DNA from: Epiperipatus broadwayi
Lineage: Eukaryota; Onychophora; Udeonychophora; Euonychophora; Peripatidae
Reading direction: 5' to 3'
Length of the DNA: 64,000 nt
NCBI GenBank assembly: GCA_028023455.1
Contig: JAQFVV010000228.1
Span: 1,697,591 to 1,761,590, forward strand
The notes under the pieces were generated by a model. That model did not search any database, was not told where the DNA came from, and was given only the letters and a program-made list of their open reading frames with translations. Of this stretch, positions 1-13,000 are shown piece after piece (positions within the stretch are counted from its first letter, which is position 1; every line of letters starts with the position of its first letter). Position numbers and translations under genes: made by a program.

Positions 1-190
1 TGTCAAAGATGATGATTCAAACCAACTTATGAGTGCTAGTTCAGCATGAAATATGTACATTAAAGATCATTTATCTTTTTCACATGTATGTGATCATGTG
101 TATTGGATATTATGGATGACTTTAGGGAGCTTGAAAGTCTAGCTTCAAATCCACTTTAATTACATCTAGGTTAAGTATATACATTATACT
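1..190 (+). repeat. Hammerhead-type dispersed repeat (family H1), copy A, cut by window start
   Basis: This copy matches units at 13.3-14.35 kb and 48.9-49.5 kb. It contains a degenerate hammerhead ribozyme layout: CCAA (22-25), core CTTATGA (26-32, one change from CTGATGA), a hairpin TGCT...AGCA (34-46), an intact GAAA (48-51), a short helix III region (52-59), and then AGATC (64-68), the stem I partner of the GATCT seen in better copies. Downstream, around 128-160, is the family's conserved 3' part, GGGAGCTTGAAAGTC, followed by TTCAAATCC, which resembles a pol III B box. The 5' part lies outside the window. Similarity to the other copies is seen directly; ribozyme descent is inferred. Confidence 0.6.
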
Positions 191-3100
191 TGTATTTCAA
201 GAATTAAAAAAGTAAAAAAATATTGATAAAACAAAACAATGTGAAACGGGATCAACTAAAAGTTAATGTGTTATCTCAACTTGTATTCAGGTTAATGAAT
301 AGTCACATTTTGTTGTGTTTGCCCGATAAAAAAATGATGTAAAGATAAAAACATTCACTTTTTTTCTTTTTAATATAAATAATTTTTTTTTATAAAATTG
401 AACAATAAATCTATATTACAAATAGGATTTAGATATACTGATATAATTAGCTCAGCTGAGCAGCTAGAAAAAGGATTAATCCAAAACTTCTTAGTACTCA
501 ATACATTTTTTTTTCATTATATTTAACAGAAAAAAAATGTCAATAAAATTAACCAATATTTCTTGTGATCATCAAGGGTTATTATCTGGTGCCCCCCCCC
601 CCCCATATATTTTATTTTCCATAAAATGTGGAAAAGTTCAAGTTCATGTATCAAAATTTCTTTTTATCCAAGTACTACTGTGTCACCAACCTCAAGATCA
701 AGTTTGGGCTAGGTGAATCTTGGAATGTTTTTCAAGTCATAAGTAATTTTAAGTTCTAAAAGGTCTGATGCAGATAGAAACTTCTTATGAGTGAATGCCA
801 CAATTGAGAAACTAATCAAAAGTTATTGATCTGTGGCATTATATATGGATTAAATAGGCATTAGGATAGTACTAGATGTAGTTTTAAACTACCATTTAAT
901 ATCTATTTTGAGAAGCAATGTGTAAAATGAGATCAATATTAGCTAGAGAATAAAAATTATAATTTAACTTTGGTTAATCAAATGAGTATCAATGGGCAGG
1001 ATGTAAAATAAAAAATATTTATTATGAACTATTTTTCATCACTGGAGGGAGTGGGCTATATGCTTTTCTAATTGCTCAGTCCATGAATCCATATTTATCT
1101 TCATCTTTAATATAAAATTTAAATGTATTTACATTGGTAAAATGTAAATTGTATAGTTCATATTGAAGAAAAAAAAAGATATACAAATAAGATAAAATGC
1201 ATGAATGATACAGAAATTTTTCTTCATGCGTTTATTTATTTTATGGTAATTATTGATTATCTTTAAAAAGTGATATATAAAGTTTCATCATATGTCCAAC
1301 CTACTGAAAACATGTTTTTCACATTATTAAAAATAGCTAAGATCTATTAACAGTAATGTAGCTTTCTTAAATTATACTCGCACTAATCAAGAGCAGTTTA
1401 TATTTTTCCCATTTGTCATTTGCTAAAGTGAAATGAGACAAATTGATTTCTCTCCTGTTTGTCATTAAACCCACTTTTTTAATAATAACATGCATAATTA
1501 TTATTATTATTCTATAGTTAAGAATTCACTTTCTTTCTTTTTTTCTAAAAAGCAACTTTATTTAATTTTTTTAATTTTTTTTACAAATTTAGAACTGATC
1601 CTACAAATGAAATATTTTAAAATCATACTGCTTTTTGTTTAGTTTTGTTGTTTTGTTTTTATTTCTGAAAAATTCCATATAATTTTTTAGTTAAATTTCA
1701 TCATTATTAATTTATAGTAAAACAAATAACAAGAGAATACCAATTAATTAATAATGTGTTTAATAAGACATGTGCATTTACTTCAAAATATAAAGAACTA
1801 TTTTTCTCTCTATATATCTTATCTTGAAAAATATTTATTTCTCACCCTGAATAAAGTAAGGCAGGGCAGGTTAAAATTTGTAAAACTTGTCATTAATCTA
1901 AATATTATTTACTAATAGATATAGTAAATTTTCAAAGTATCATTTCTTGGGTCAGGACATTAACAAATATAATCTGGATCAATGGAATTATTAATATAAC
2001 AAGTTTTTAAAATGTAATTTTGACAATATTACAGTGATATTCAAAATTTACTCTCAATTACAGGCAAGCCTTGATTTACATAAATTGATCAGTACCATAA
2101 CTTTTTATTTAAGTCAAATTTTACATAAGTTAAATCTTTGCTTTATGTTTATTATTATATTCAGAACACTCATTTCTCATAATGCCATCTATTAATTAAT
2201 ATATACCATTATGAAAAATGAGGGTTCTCAATATAAATTTATAATACTTGATGGAGATAACATGAATCTTTCACAAGGTTATTAAAAATTAATTCTACAT
2301 TATCCTTCTTTGAGAATATAAATAGTATTCATTTAAAGAAAGGGTTGAATTATCTGTTTACTATTAGCCATAATGAAGAATATGAAAGTATTTTTAAACA
2401 AAAATAATCACTACAAAATAGCTTAAGAGATGTTTATGTAATGTGATGCAAACTAAATCTGAGACAATGTTTTCTTTTTACATCATATTTTTTTAATTTA
2501 TGGCACTTTCACATGTCAGGATTTAGATTTAAGCAAGTGAATAAGTAGAGAACTATTTATAATAACCCAAAAGTGCCTCAATCCACAAGTAAAAAGTATA
2601 CATAAGTTCAAAATAACATAAATATTGAAAGCTCTTTGAATGCAAGTTACTGCCCAAATTTTGATTTCATATGCTATTCTCATTTATTGTAAGTTGTTAA
2701 TGAAAGTATAATCAATTATTAATGAGAAAAAAATGTCAAAAAAAAATCCAGATAATTTAAATGGTATAAAAAAACAAAATGATTATTTTTTTCTCAACTT
2801 CTTATATTTCAAACAATATACCATGTACAATATCTCTTTCATTTCTTAGTAGAACAATCCTGTTTTCAAATACTGAAACTGTTCAATCAGATTATCAAAT
2901 TTAATTGTTATTAAAGATTATATGATATAACCACAGGATAATAAAAAAAAAAGACAATCAGCTCAATAAAAAAAAATTAATAAATCCTTTGGAAAATGAA
3001 AAAAAGCTTCAACCTGAAAAATAAAAGAATCCAACAGACTTACAATTGAATTAGCAATAAAACAAAAAACTATTGAATGGTTTATCACTCAAGAGCTTTT

Positions 3101-3200
3101 ATAATAAAAAAGCTTTTGTCTAATTTGAGTAAAAATAATTATTTAAAACTAAATTACATTCCTGAGAAGAATTGTAATAGTGAAAAATACTGAAAATAAT
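191..3200. other. No gene recognised; AT-rich unique or decayed DNA
   Basis: There are no open frames with recognisable content on either strand. The only compositional landmark is a run of 13 C at 592-604. Poly-A and poly-T tracts and short AT-rich simple repeats are scattered throughout. Confidence 0.6.
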
Positions 3201-3202
3201 GC

Positions 3203-3382
3203 TTAATACAGAAATAAATAAAACTCCCAGAAGGCTATATGTAAACTAACTATCAGCAAATGTAAAAAGTAGGAATGAACCCACTCACACTTTATATAGT
3301 AAAACATTTATTGGCATTTTATTTTTGCTGACAGTTAGTTTACATATAGCTTGCTGGGTTTTTTCAGTATTTCCGTATTAAT
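3203..3382. repeat. Short inverted repeat (hairpin, MITE-like)
   Basis: The left arm at about 3203-3266 and the right arm at about 3320-3382 are reverse complements with a few mismatches. The core TAGTTAGTTTACATATAGC of the right arm is the complement of GCTATATGTAAACTAACTA in the left. The loop is roughly 55 bp. No target-site duplication or known terminal sequence was seen, so the superfamily is unknown. Confidence 0.55.
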
Positions 3383-5039
3383 TCCATCTATATTTGAACT
3401 ATCAAAACATTAAATGAACATAATGTTCATATAACTTAATTGAAAATAAGTGCATAATTAAGAAATTCTCTGAAAAGTTATCAGACAGTCACTCATTTTA
3501 TATGAAGTGACATGAAATTAATTAATTAAAAAGATTGAAACAGAATATATTATTTGCTATTAACTTTATACTATCATTCATATAACAAAAATTAAATTGT
3601 ATAATAGTATCACTGAGGCAAAAATATTTTAATCAAATATGTAATAAATAAATGAACAAATTTCTAACAATAATTTTTTGTATTAAGAAAGATTCGAAAC
3701 AGCTTGATCTAATGCTTGAAAAGATTAGCTCACACTTCAAGTAAAAAGAATATTACCCAATCACAATACTACTATGTAATTTAATTTTTCTGGAAGGTTT
3801 AATGCAGCAATAGAATGGCATTGTTTGGAACTTAAGTTCCATGGATCACAGCCATCTTTTATCATCTTCAGTGTTCAAACCTCTTATGAAATTCTGAGTG
3901 TATTAGATTATTAATATCATAATATAATGAAAAAATATACTGCACTAGCTTTCTAAGAAGTGATGCAATGTGTAAAAGTTTTCAGCAAAATATTACACAC
4001 TATAGCTAGATTTAACACCCACAATTGTTTTGTTAACTAATAAATCATTAGTAACCAAACTCTTTAATATCAAACATCTGAATTTGTTTTTTTGTTTTTT
4101 TTGCAATAATTAATTATTATTTATGTAAACATTTAAAAATATTTAAACTACGATTTGTCATATAAATTTATTATTTAAAAAAATCCTTTAATAAAAAACT
4201 TTAATTTAAAATATACAAAGCATGCATTAAGCACACTGAGACTTGATGTTAAAACTTCACCAAATACTAATGAAGTAATAATTTTTAAAAATATAACAAC
4301 TTTACATCTTATAACATCCAGTGACATTAGGAGCACATAACCTCATCAACTAGTAACAGGGCACAGATACACTGCCATTCCTCATTTTGAGGTATTTCCT
4401 AAATCTATCAAAACTAAACAATGTCATCAACACTATAAAAACAATAACATTTAAGATATAATCAATTTTAATAGAATAATAAAATATATTTATGATTTTA
4501 AAAAATATTACCGAAATACTATTATATTCCTTGATACATGTTAGCTTTAAATGAAGTACTTAAATAAAGGAAATAAGACAGCAAAATTATACTTAGATTT
4601 TAAAACTTGTTTTCGTTAATCTCGTATGCAAATTCTGATTAATAGTACTTGTTTAAGCCTTATCAATACAAAAAATATGATGCATCATTTATTGTAACCA
4701 AAATCTTTTTGACACTAAAAGATAATAAATATTTCATTATTCTCATACCCCCATTTGATAATTTCACAAATTGCTACTCTTATACCGGTAATACAGAAAT
4801 GGACTTAATATTCAGAACTCAGCAATTATTATGTATACAAACATCAAAACTAAATTTTTACCGCTTTCATCTTGATTTGTTCCCATACAAAAGTCATTTT
4901 TTAAAATATTGTACCAACAAAGATATTTTTAATTAAATGATATAACTTCAATTTAGATTCGAATATCTTTATCTATTACTACTAAAATAAACATTATTCT
5001 ATTTTTTTTTTAAGAATGCAAAATGTTAGACATGCTATT
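3383..5039. other. No gene recognised
   Basis: This is AT-rich sequence. A 95-codon open frame at 4649-4936 has no motif, biased composition and no supporting context, so I treat it as chance. A short stretch near 3795-3890 resembles the dispersed sequence at 10925-11045 (the AGTTCC/AGATCC and GTTCAAAC/CTTGAAC landmarks). Confidence 0.5.
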
Positions 5040-5047
5040 ATATATAT

Positions 5048-5917
5048 CAGGGATGCCCAACCCGTAGCTCGCGAGTCACATGTGGCTCGCGTAACTGTTT
5101 AATGTGGCTCGAATTGCACTCTTCAAAAAAATTGATAAAATATTTTATGTTCCTTGATGGCACATGCACACACTAAAAAATAAACATTTTTGCAATACAA
5201 ACAATAACGATATGCAGTGTCAGGTTTCACATTAAATAAAATATTTTTTTCCTGTAATTGTAATTTATATGTATGTTACCAAATTTTTAATAAATAAAAT
5301 GTATTTACATTTTTTTTTCTTTTTAACATATTACACCATTTTTTTTTTTTGCTGTACACGTTTGGTTTGGTGCTATATATATATTGTGTTTAGTGCTCTT
5401 GTATATATTGTTGTTTTTATCGAGAAAGATCCTTGTAGACGTTTGGTTTGGTGCTGTATATATATTGTGTTAGTACTGGAAATAGTTTTTATCGAGATAG
5501 ATCCATGTACACGTATATATTTTGCTGTATATATCGATGTTTAGTGTTGTAAACAGTTGTTTTTATCCGTGTACACGTATATATTTTGCTGTATATATAT
5601 ATTGATGTTTAGTGCTGTAAATAGTTGTTTTTATCGAGATAGATTCGTGTACACATATATATTTTGCTGTATATATTGATGTTTTCATCGAGAAAGATCC
5701 GTGTACACGTTATTTTGGCCACATTAGAAACGGCGGATTGATACCAATGTGAATAGGCCGTCCCCCCCCCCCCCACCTATCTCCCTACATTGCAGGTTTA
5801 GTACCCAAGTACCATGTTTATAAATGTAATATGAAAAATGTAATATATAATTGTGGCTCCCCAAATTTTTTTAAATTCTCAACTGGCTCGCGTCAAGTTA
5901 AAGGTTGGGCACCATTG
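5048..5917. mobile_element. Non-autonomous hAT-superfamily DNA transposon (870 bp)
   Basis: The left end reads CAGGGATGCCCAACC and the right end is its imperfect complement, GGTTGGGCACCATTG. Subterminal sequence GTAGCTCGCG...TGGCTCGCG is mirrored near the right end by GGCTCGCGTC. The element is flanked on both sides by an identical 8-bp ATATATAT (5040-5047 and 5918-5925), the target-site length known for hAT. The duplication is low complexity, so its weight is limited, but the termini are characteristic of hAT. There is no transposase inside; the interior holds a minisatellite and a 13-C run (5762-5774). The open frame at 5269-5544 only reads through the minisatellite. Confidence 0.85.
5357..5710. 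repeat. Minisatellite inside the hAT element
   Basis: There are about five diverged tandem units of roughly 55-90 bp. Each begins near CACGT or GACGT, runs through TTTTGCTGTATATAT and GATGTTTAGTGCTGTAAA, and ends near TTTTTATCGAGATAGATCC. Unit length varies by internal deletion and by TA-repeat length. Confidence 0.8.
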
Positions 5918-5925
5918 ATATATAT

Positions 5926-6839
5926 AAAGTCTCCCTACTGTTTACATTTAATTGTTTTGGAGAGAAATTGAATTAAAAAATAATGGGAACAAAATTGTAT
6001 ATAAATAAGTTTTAAATATGGCTGCAGTATAAAAAAATTGTTATACCTACTTTTTATTCATTGAGATCATTTATAGAAGCAAAATATATTTTTATAAAAA
6101 CAAACAAACAAAAAAAAATCCATTACATTAAATAAATTAACAAAACATCTTAATAAATAAATAGATAGCATTTAGCTGAGATTTAAAAACAAAAATCTAC
6201 ATTTTTTTTTTAAAATTTTTAAAAAACAAGATATTTCCTTTTATGTTATGAATATTTTTTATTTATGAGCAGTCAAAATGTGAACTCAAATTGCTGTTCA
6301 ACATCAATATGGCTACAAAGAGATCTCCCCCCCCCCCGATTATTTCCTGACTATCTTTTAAACCCAAAGTTATTGAAACTTTAACCAAAGATTAAAAAAT
6401 AATGTTAAAAAAATCCCATTTATATAACAATAACTGACTTGTATTACAATTATTAGGATTTTTAAAAAAAGGTTTCATTTTTGTTCATTTAAAATTTGTT
6501 CAGTATTTTTTATATAATAATAATAATGTAAAGTAATAATAATTTTATTTTAAAATCATAATAAAACTACAACTCAGCAATGAAATTAAAGTTTAAAAAC
6601 TTTCTAACTTTTATTGTGTCCTATTTTTTCTCTATCAATGTTTAGGTAGAAAATGATTGTTTTTAAATTATTTCATCCATTAAAAATCAAACTATTGTGT
6701 GAGATTTCATGAAATAGTTTATCAATTATTTAACATCAAATCTGGAAGGATTTTTTTTTTCACAGAAAAAAATATTTTTTTAATTAATTACTGAACTGTT
6801 ATAAGAATAATTTAATCCTTCAGAACCACATTAGATTTA
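5926..6839. other. No gene recognised
   Basis: AT-rich sequence with an 11-C run at 6327-6337. I see no repeat with recognisable ends. Confidence 0.55.
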
Positions 6840-7320
6840 ATTGTGCTTCCTGATGACATTTTTTGTAAGCTTTCAACTTTTGATTTTAATATAAAACTGT
6901 TATACTGTATTGGAATTCAACAAATTTGCACTTGATTTGATAGTAATATATGTTTGTAAGTTGAAAAAATTCTAAAAGTTAATATTTGAACTTTGCAAGT
7001 ATTGATTAAAAAATCAAATATGATAAAAAAAACACATTTTTGTCATTGAATGCTTGGTAGAGCAAAGTAACTTCAGAAAATGAACTAAATCTTTTTAACT
7101 GAAATTTGTTTTCAAAATGCAAATGGAAAAATATTAATATCTGAAAAATCTATCAAATTCTGCTTTAAAATAGTAAAATTGTTTTCTAATTTTTAGAATA
7201 TCTCAAATTATTCTAAGACAGTGATGACAATGATATATGAGCTGTGATTTTTTTATTAACCTTCTGCTAGAAGTTATTACCTTCTATTTTTAAAAATAAA
7301 ACATATGCATATAAAAAAAG
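6840..7320 (-). repeat. Degenerate copy of the TTAA-flanked repeat family
   Basis: Read on the minus strand, this aligns by eye with 15.0-15.46 kb: it shares GATATTCTAAAAATTA, AAAGCAGAATTTGATA and the end-proximal AACAGTTTTATATTAAAATC block. Near 6810 the plus strand reads TTAATCC, the complement of GGATTAA, which matches the right ends of other copies. The copy is strongly diverged and its outer limits are approximate. Confidence 0.45.
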
Positions 7321-7712
7321 TGGAATAATATATATTTTTGATAATTATTATAAAAATATTGTGTAAAAATAATCATAAATCTTAATAAACTTAAAAAAGA
7401 AGATTTGATTATACTAAAAACATTTTCAAAATCACAAATAGTGTAGATATCAATTACAAACGATAAATAAATAAATGAAAAAAGAAACTGCTTAAAATTC
7501 CTTTATTTTGCTATTATTTGATTTTATTAATCTCTTGATTTTTTGAAATTAAAATATCAACATTTTAAAACAATACAAATTTACAAATAAAAAAGTAGTG
7601 AAATATCTCAATAGATGGCTGTGCAAATGCAATTTTTTAAAAATTTATATAAATGTGATTACAGCATTTTAAGAATTGCTTAAACTTTATGTAAAATGCA
7701 AATATTAAAAGT

Positions 7713-7728
7713 CCACTAGAGGGAGCCA
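7713..7728 (+). promoter_or_regulatory. CTCF-like motif (candidate only)
   Basis: CCACTAGAGGGAGCCA matches the bilaterian CTCF core consensus CCASYAGRKGGCRSYV with one mismatch (A for C). It stands out in AT-rich surroundings, but a single motif match is not evidence of binding. Confidence 0.25.
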
Positions 7729-7956
7729 AGGACTCCAGTTAACACAGTTTCTGGCTCACTGTTTTGTTCCATTTTTCCTAGTTTAGAAAATTAAATTTCT
7801 CTAAAACTATCCATATTAAAAAAGGGAGTTTCTTAGCTCTCTTTTCATATACAAGCTATAACAACAATGTAATCACAAGTAAGAATAATTTCAACTTTTA
7901 TAAAAATGCTATGTAAATATATGGCAGCCACTAAATTACAAAAGATTTTTACAGAG

Positions 7957-8985
7957 ATTTTACCTTTTAATGAAAATTTTCATTTCACTTAATTTTGTTG
8001 AATGAATGAGTCTGGTTGTTGGGAGAATACCCAGGGATCTAAATCCTAGTTCTTTTGAGGAAAGGGGCTGGGATGAGGGTGCTGTGGTGATCATTACCAA
8101 TGTTGGTTTTTTTCATTCACAAGATAGAAAAAATAATGTTATTTATGGTGATTCTTTAATGTTATCATCATGAATGATTCTAATTGCAAGTGATTCACCT
8201 TATTTAATTTTATTACTTCCAATGTTGTTATTGATAGGGTTGGCCTTTTGCAGTTCATGTGATTTTCATGATGGATTAGAATGGTTGTCAGCAGAGATAT
8301 TTTAAAGCTCGATTTTTTTTCCCTTGTTCTCCATAGTTTTTCCATAATTTTTCCAAAGTATTCAGGATTGCTCTCTTGTGAAGATATCCGAGGCCATTTG
8401 GAAAAACTGAACAGTAGATTGATTTAGTCAGTATTTTATGTTATCTCTAAGTGTTTTCCTATTTCTCAATTTATCTACCACAAATTGGATTTCCCAATAT
8501 TGTACTCCTAAAACATTATTCATATTTGATTTCTAGACTTTACAAATAATTCCTAATTGTACCTTTTAATTAAAATTTTCATTACAATCAACTTTGAGTA
8601 TGAATGAGAGAGTCTGGTTGTTGGGAGGGGTCCCAGAGACCTAAATCCTGGTTCTTTTGAGGGGGAGGACTGGGATGAGGGTGCTGTGGGGACTGTTGCC
8701 AATGTTGATTTTCTCATTCACAAGAATGAAAAAGCGCTATTCATAGCAGTTTTAGCATTATTGTTATAAATTATTTTATCCAAGTATTATTGCAAAGTAA
8801 ACCACAGTTTGGCCTAATGATTTTAATTGCAAGTGATACACCCTATTTAAATTTATTTTTTCCAATGTTCTTATCTCCAAGTGTTTCCCTATTCTCAACT
8901 TATCCATCGCAAATTGGATTTCTCAATATTGTACTCCTAAAATGCTACTCATATTTAAACTCTAGACTTTACAAATAATTCCTAA
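7957..8985. repeat. Tandem direct duplication of an unknown unit
   Basis: Two copies lie head to tail. Unit 1 (about 7961-8560) and unit 2 (about 8561-8985, with an internal deletion) share GAGTCTGGTTGTTGGGAG, GACTGGGATGAGGGTGCTGT and CAAATTGGATTTC, and both end with CTTTACAAATAATTCC. The sequence is noticeably richer in G than its surroundings. No protein homology is visible. It could be the 3' untranslated part of a retroelement. Confidence 0.6.
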
Positions 8986-9175
8986 TTGTAACATTCATTT
9001 GTCTTTAATGGTTAACACACACCTTTTCCACATCTCTTTGCCTTTTCATATGTATCCTTCCCCTTTCACCATGTTGCTCCTGAATTTCATTTTTACCATT
9101 CTTTGTAAACCTCTTATTTAATTGTATTTGTACCTTTTTTTGATTAATAAACTTTCATCACTGAGGGGGGGGGAT
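8986..9175 (+). other. Possible retroelement 3' tail following the duplicated unit
   Basis: This segment follows the second unit and ends with TTGATTAATAAACTTTCATC and nine G. An AATAAA polyadenylation hexamer lies about 20 bp before the end. This would fit a 3' untranslated region inserted with its parent unit, but no poly(A) or target duplication confirms it. Confidence 0.25.
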
Positions 9176-9179
9176 GCAA

Positions 9180-10060
9180 ATATTAGCAAAATATAATAAT
9201 ACAATTAAGTTACTGATAATAATTTACATTCTATGTCTTAATATTTTCAGAATGTTGATTATTAAATTGCAATAACATTCATGGTGCTTTGGTTACATCA
9301 ATTTAAATTCATTCTCTTGCAATTATCTTTTGCCTTTGTTTGCCAGTTTTTCCATTCATTTGATGGCAAAAACTGGAACTAAAATGATATTAATTCATTC
9401 ATTTTTTTAAAAAATCTCAGAATATCAGTATCAAAAATACCACAGATTTATAATTTTTTGTTTTCAGGGCTGAAATAATTTGCAAAAGCTCTTAAGAATT
9501 CTAATTCTTTTGTGCAGATTTTTAAAATGAAACTATAATTTCCACAGTTTGTCTATATATTTATGATTATTTTTTCAAAACATTTAGAAATATTTATTCC
9601 TTGATAAAAGTATTTACGATTATATTCAAATAGTATTCTAAAGTATTTACTTTTAGAAGAAAAGTCAAGACAAATAGTAATAATATAAAGCAAGTAAATT
9701 ATGAATGGATGAAAAAGGAATATCTTTACAATCACAACAGTTATTTTTTATTTTTTTAATAAATATAAATGGAATTTTAAATTTTAAAACAGAATTTCAT
9801 TGTTTTATGTAATATTAACAATAGTTTGTATTTTAGAAATGGAATTTAAAAAGTTTTTATTTTTTTCCTTAAACATTTTTATTGGCAATCGTAACAATAA
9901 ATGCAAAAACAAAAATTTATTCTGTTTATATATTTGATGCTATTACTTTTTTTCTGTATTTATACAATTGAAATTATTAATTTTAAGAATGATTTCATTG
10001 TAAACTTATATTTATAAAAAATAATTAAATAAAAAATTGGAAATATAATTCAAATGGTTG
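9180..10060 (+). repeat. Degenerate copy of the TTAA-flanked repeat family
   Basis: It aligns by eye with 41.22-42.35 kb: both contain TTCATTTGATGGCAAAAACTGG (or its diverged form), a run of T and A, TCTGAAGA or TCTCAGAA, and later TTTAAAACAGAATTTCATTG. The ends are not resolved. The antisense open frame at 9553-9735 lies inside and has no coding character. Confidence 0.45.
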
Positions 10061-13000
10061 CTAGAGGCTATCAAAAAATACAAAATAATGAAAGAATTAA
10101 TTAACATTTCTATATAAAAGGTTGGTAAAAATATTTACTTGCCTTTCATGTAAAACTATTCAAACTATAATATTACCTTTGCTTCTATATATGATCGGAT
10201 TAGTTTATGATGAATATATCACTAGTTTAAAATGGATATCTACTTTTATAACTGAAAATTATATGTAATGTTTTTTTCACACATAGTTATTATCTAACCC
10301 TAATCTCTGCAAATGGCAGTGTCAGACTTTAGAGCTTTAAAAAAGTCTCAAATCTTTTCCAATTCTGCCACTTGTACTCAAACTTCCTATGAACTCAATA
10401 AACATCACACGACCACCACCTCTTATGCTTGTGTATATGAACTCCTAAACAAAACAGCCACTCAATTATTTATTTATCCTTTAAAATATATATACTAATT
10501 TTTTTTAAAAAAAAAAAAAATTGGTACAATATAGAAAACCAAAGGAATAATAGTGTTGCTTTTATAATGCCCAGATTAACAGGTTTATCTCAATAAATAA
10601 AGTCTACATAAATAACTGAAAAGAAGTTCTAGTAGTAGTTATCATGCTTTCATTAAAATTTCAAATTTTATCATCAAGTTTGTATTCTATATTAACTCAG
10701 GAAATGGCTAAAGTAAATTAAATTTTTGACCAACATCAAATACTAGGTAGCATATCTTCCCTCACATCCAGAATGTGAATGTATTGATTGACTAAGCTAA
10801 ATTTTTAGATATCTTATTATTAATTAACCCCCCTTAGTGACTGTGAAGTATTTTGTGGTGACACTGCTATATTATATGCTATATTGTTTAAAATACTTCA
10901 GACTATCTTGCAGTCATTATAATTATTATCCTGCATGGTTTGGTGCAATAAGAAAGTGGCGGACTCTGGAGCTTAAGATCCACATTTTGTGTCCAATTGT
11001 CACTTCTAGTGCTTGAACTTCATATGGACTCTTGAGCAACAAAACTATTTGATTATTTTTTACTTCCTATAAATAGTTAATGCTACAAATTTACTCATGT
11101 AAAACAACTATACTTTAATTATAATTTTAGCAATAGACAGAATCTCTTGTATTTAAAAAAAAGTATCTACATGGTGACAAAGATAATTATATAAGGAAAG
11201 ACAATTTTTTTCAACACAAAATATGTGATCTAAACTGAAAAAAAGTTACAGTGCTAAATAATATTTTAAAATGTTTTAATATTCAATAAATAAATAAATT
11301 TATGTTTTAAATTCAAAGAGTTTTTATACATAATTTGATTTATATGTGCATAGCATTATTTTATTTAGATTTTTTTTTATTGGTAAATCTGTAAGAATAT
11401 TTAAGAACTTAAATTATTTATTTTGTTTAAAAGTATTTCTAAATACATCTATTATTTCTATTGGAGTATATATAAATTGCTCTAAAATATTTTTAATTTT
11501 CAACAAATACACATAAATAGATTGTTTTATTGAAATGGCAAACATATTGCAAAAAAAATTTTGTAATGACAACATTCATAGAAAGAAGTCCACAATGGGA
11601 TACTTAAATCAAAAATAAAATGTTCAATTCTCCTTCAAGCAAATAAATTTAAAAATCAGAAACAAAATAAAAATTAATAATCTAAATGAAAGTACTGCTA
11701 TGTTAGTTTTAAAATGGATTACTTCTTCAAGAGATCTTTTGCTATATTATTCCTATAATTGTCTCACATTATAATTAGAAAGAATACTAAACTGCTTAAT
11801 CCTGTTACATAGCAGCAATGCTTACTAATATCTTTAAGACTTATTACAACTTATACCAGATGTTCTTTGAATCAAGCTGGACATAATCATTGATTTATAG
11901 TAAAATCAGTTTTATAAAATATTATATTCTACTTCTGACTTTATATCTTTTTTATATAAAAAAATTAAATCCATTTTTCTATAATCACTATAACAATACT
12001 TATTTTATTTTTTATTCAATCAATCTACCAGTTTTAACTAACCAGCATTCTTCTTCAGAACAAAGTGAATAGGCAAAAGAAATTCTAATGAAGAATGTTA
12101 GTCATTTGAAACTGCTATATTGATTGAGTAAAAAATAAGCACTTTATAGTGATTAAAAAAATATGGATTTATTTGTTTTGCAATCAGCTTTCTGAATCAT
12201 TAAACAAAATGCCTTAGTCCTTTTTCACTTTTTTTTTTAACTGTTCTCAACAATAATCTAATTTCCTTTTTAAGATCTCATTTAACTAGTTTTCCATACA
12301 ACTAGTCAATATAACATGGTACCAACTGATTGTGATTATCATGTGGAAATTTATCATTGTATGCTACTTCACTTAACATAATTTATTCTAGCATCTTAAT
12401 CATTTACAGCTAAATATCATACAAAGATGTATCCATTGATGATATTAAAAACTAGAAAGAAAGTAAACAATGGCTGATTGTCAAAACAATTGTTATAGTG
12501 ATATGTCATTTTGTCTTATGATTTGAACAATATAATCAAAGATACTTTTTGTGAGATTTTTTTACATTATATGCTCGAGATTTTTTTTTAAAAATAAGTA
12601 TAAAAATAATAAATATATAAAGATCATATTTTGAAAAAACTGCAAACTGTCAACATGGATATAGAGATCTAAGATCTAGGCTTTGCATGCATAGTAGAGA
12701 GAACTGACTGAGTAATGCATTAAATATTTAAAAAAATTTCTTTACTGACAATTATGCTTATTATATTTAGCTTAAAAGAAATGCATATAATGTCCTTAAA
12801 ACCAAGGACTGAATTCATTAATTTTTAAGCACACCATATTTTTGTTCCAAGTTAAATATAATCAAGATTGTAGTTGAAAGAAAAAAATATTTTTTGGTTT
12901 TTAGTTGCACTACTCGTCAAATTAAATAATATTTTTTTATAAAATATTTTTTTATATATTTTATTTTTTAATTATTCAGATATTTTACAATGAACTTTTG

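Noticed and set aside
4649-4936. 95-codon plus-strand open frame
   Set aside because: No motif, biased composition, and such lengths occur by chance in a window of this size.
5269-5544. 91-codon frame with repeated peptide segments
   Set aside because: It reads through the minisatellite of the hAT element; the peptide repeats only reflect the DNA repeats.
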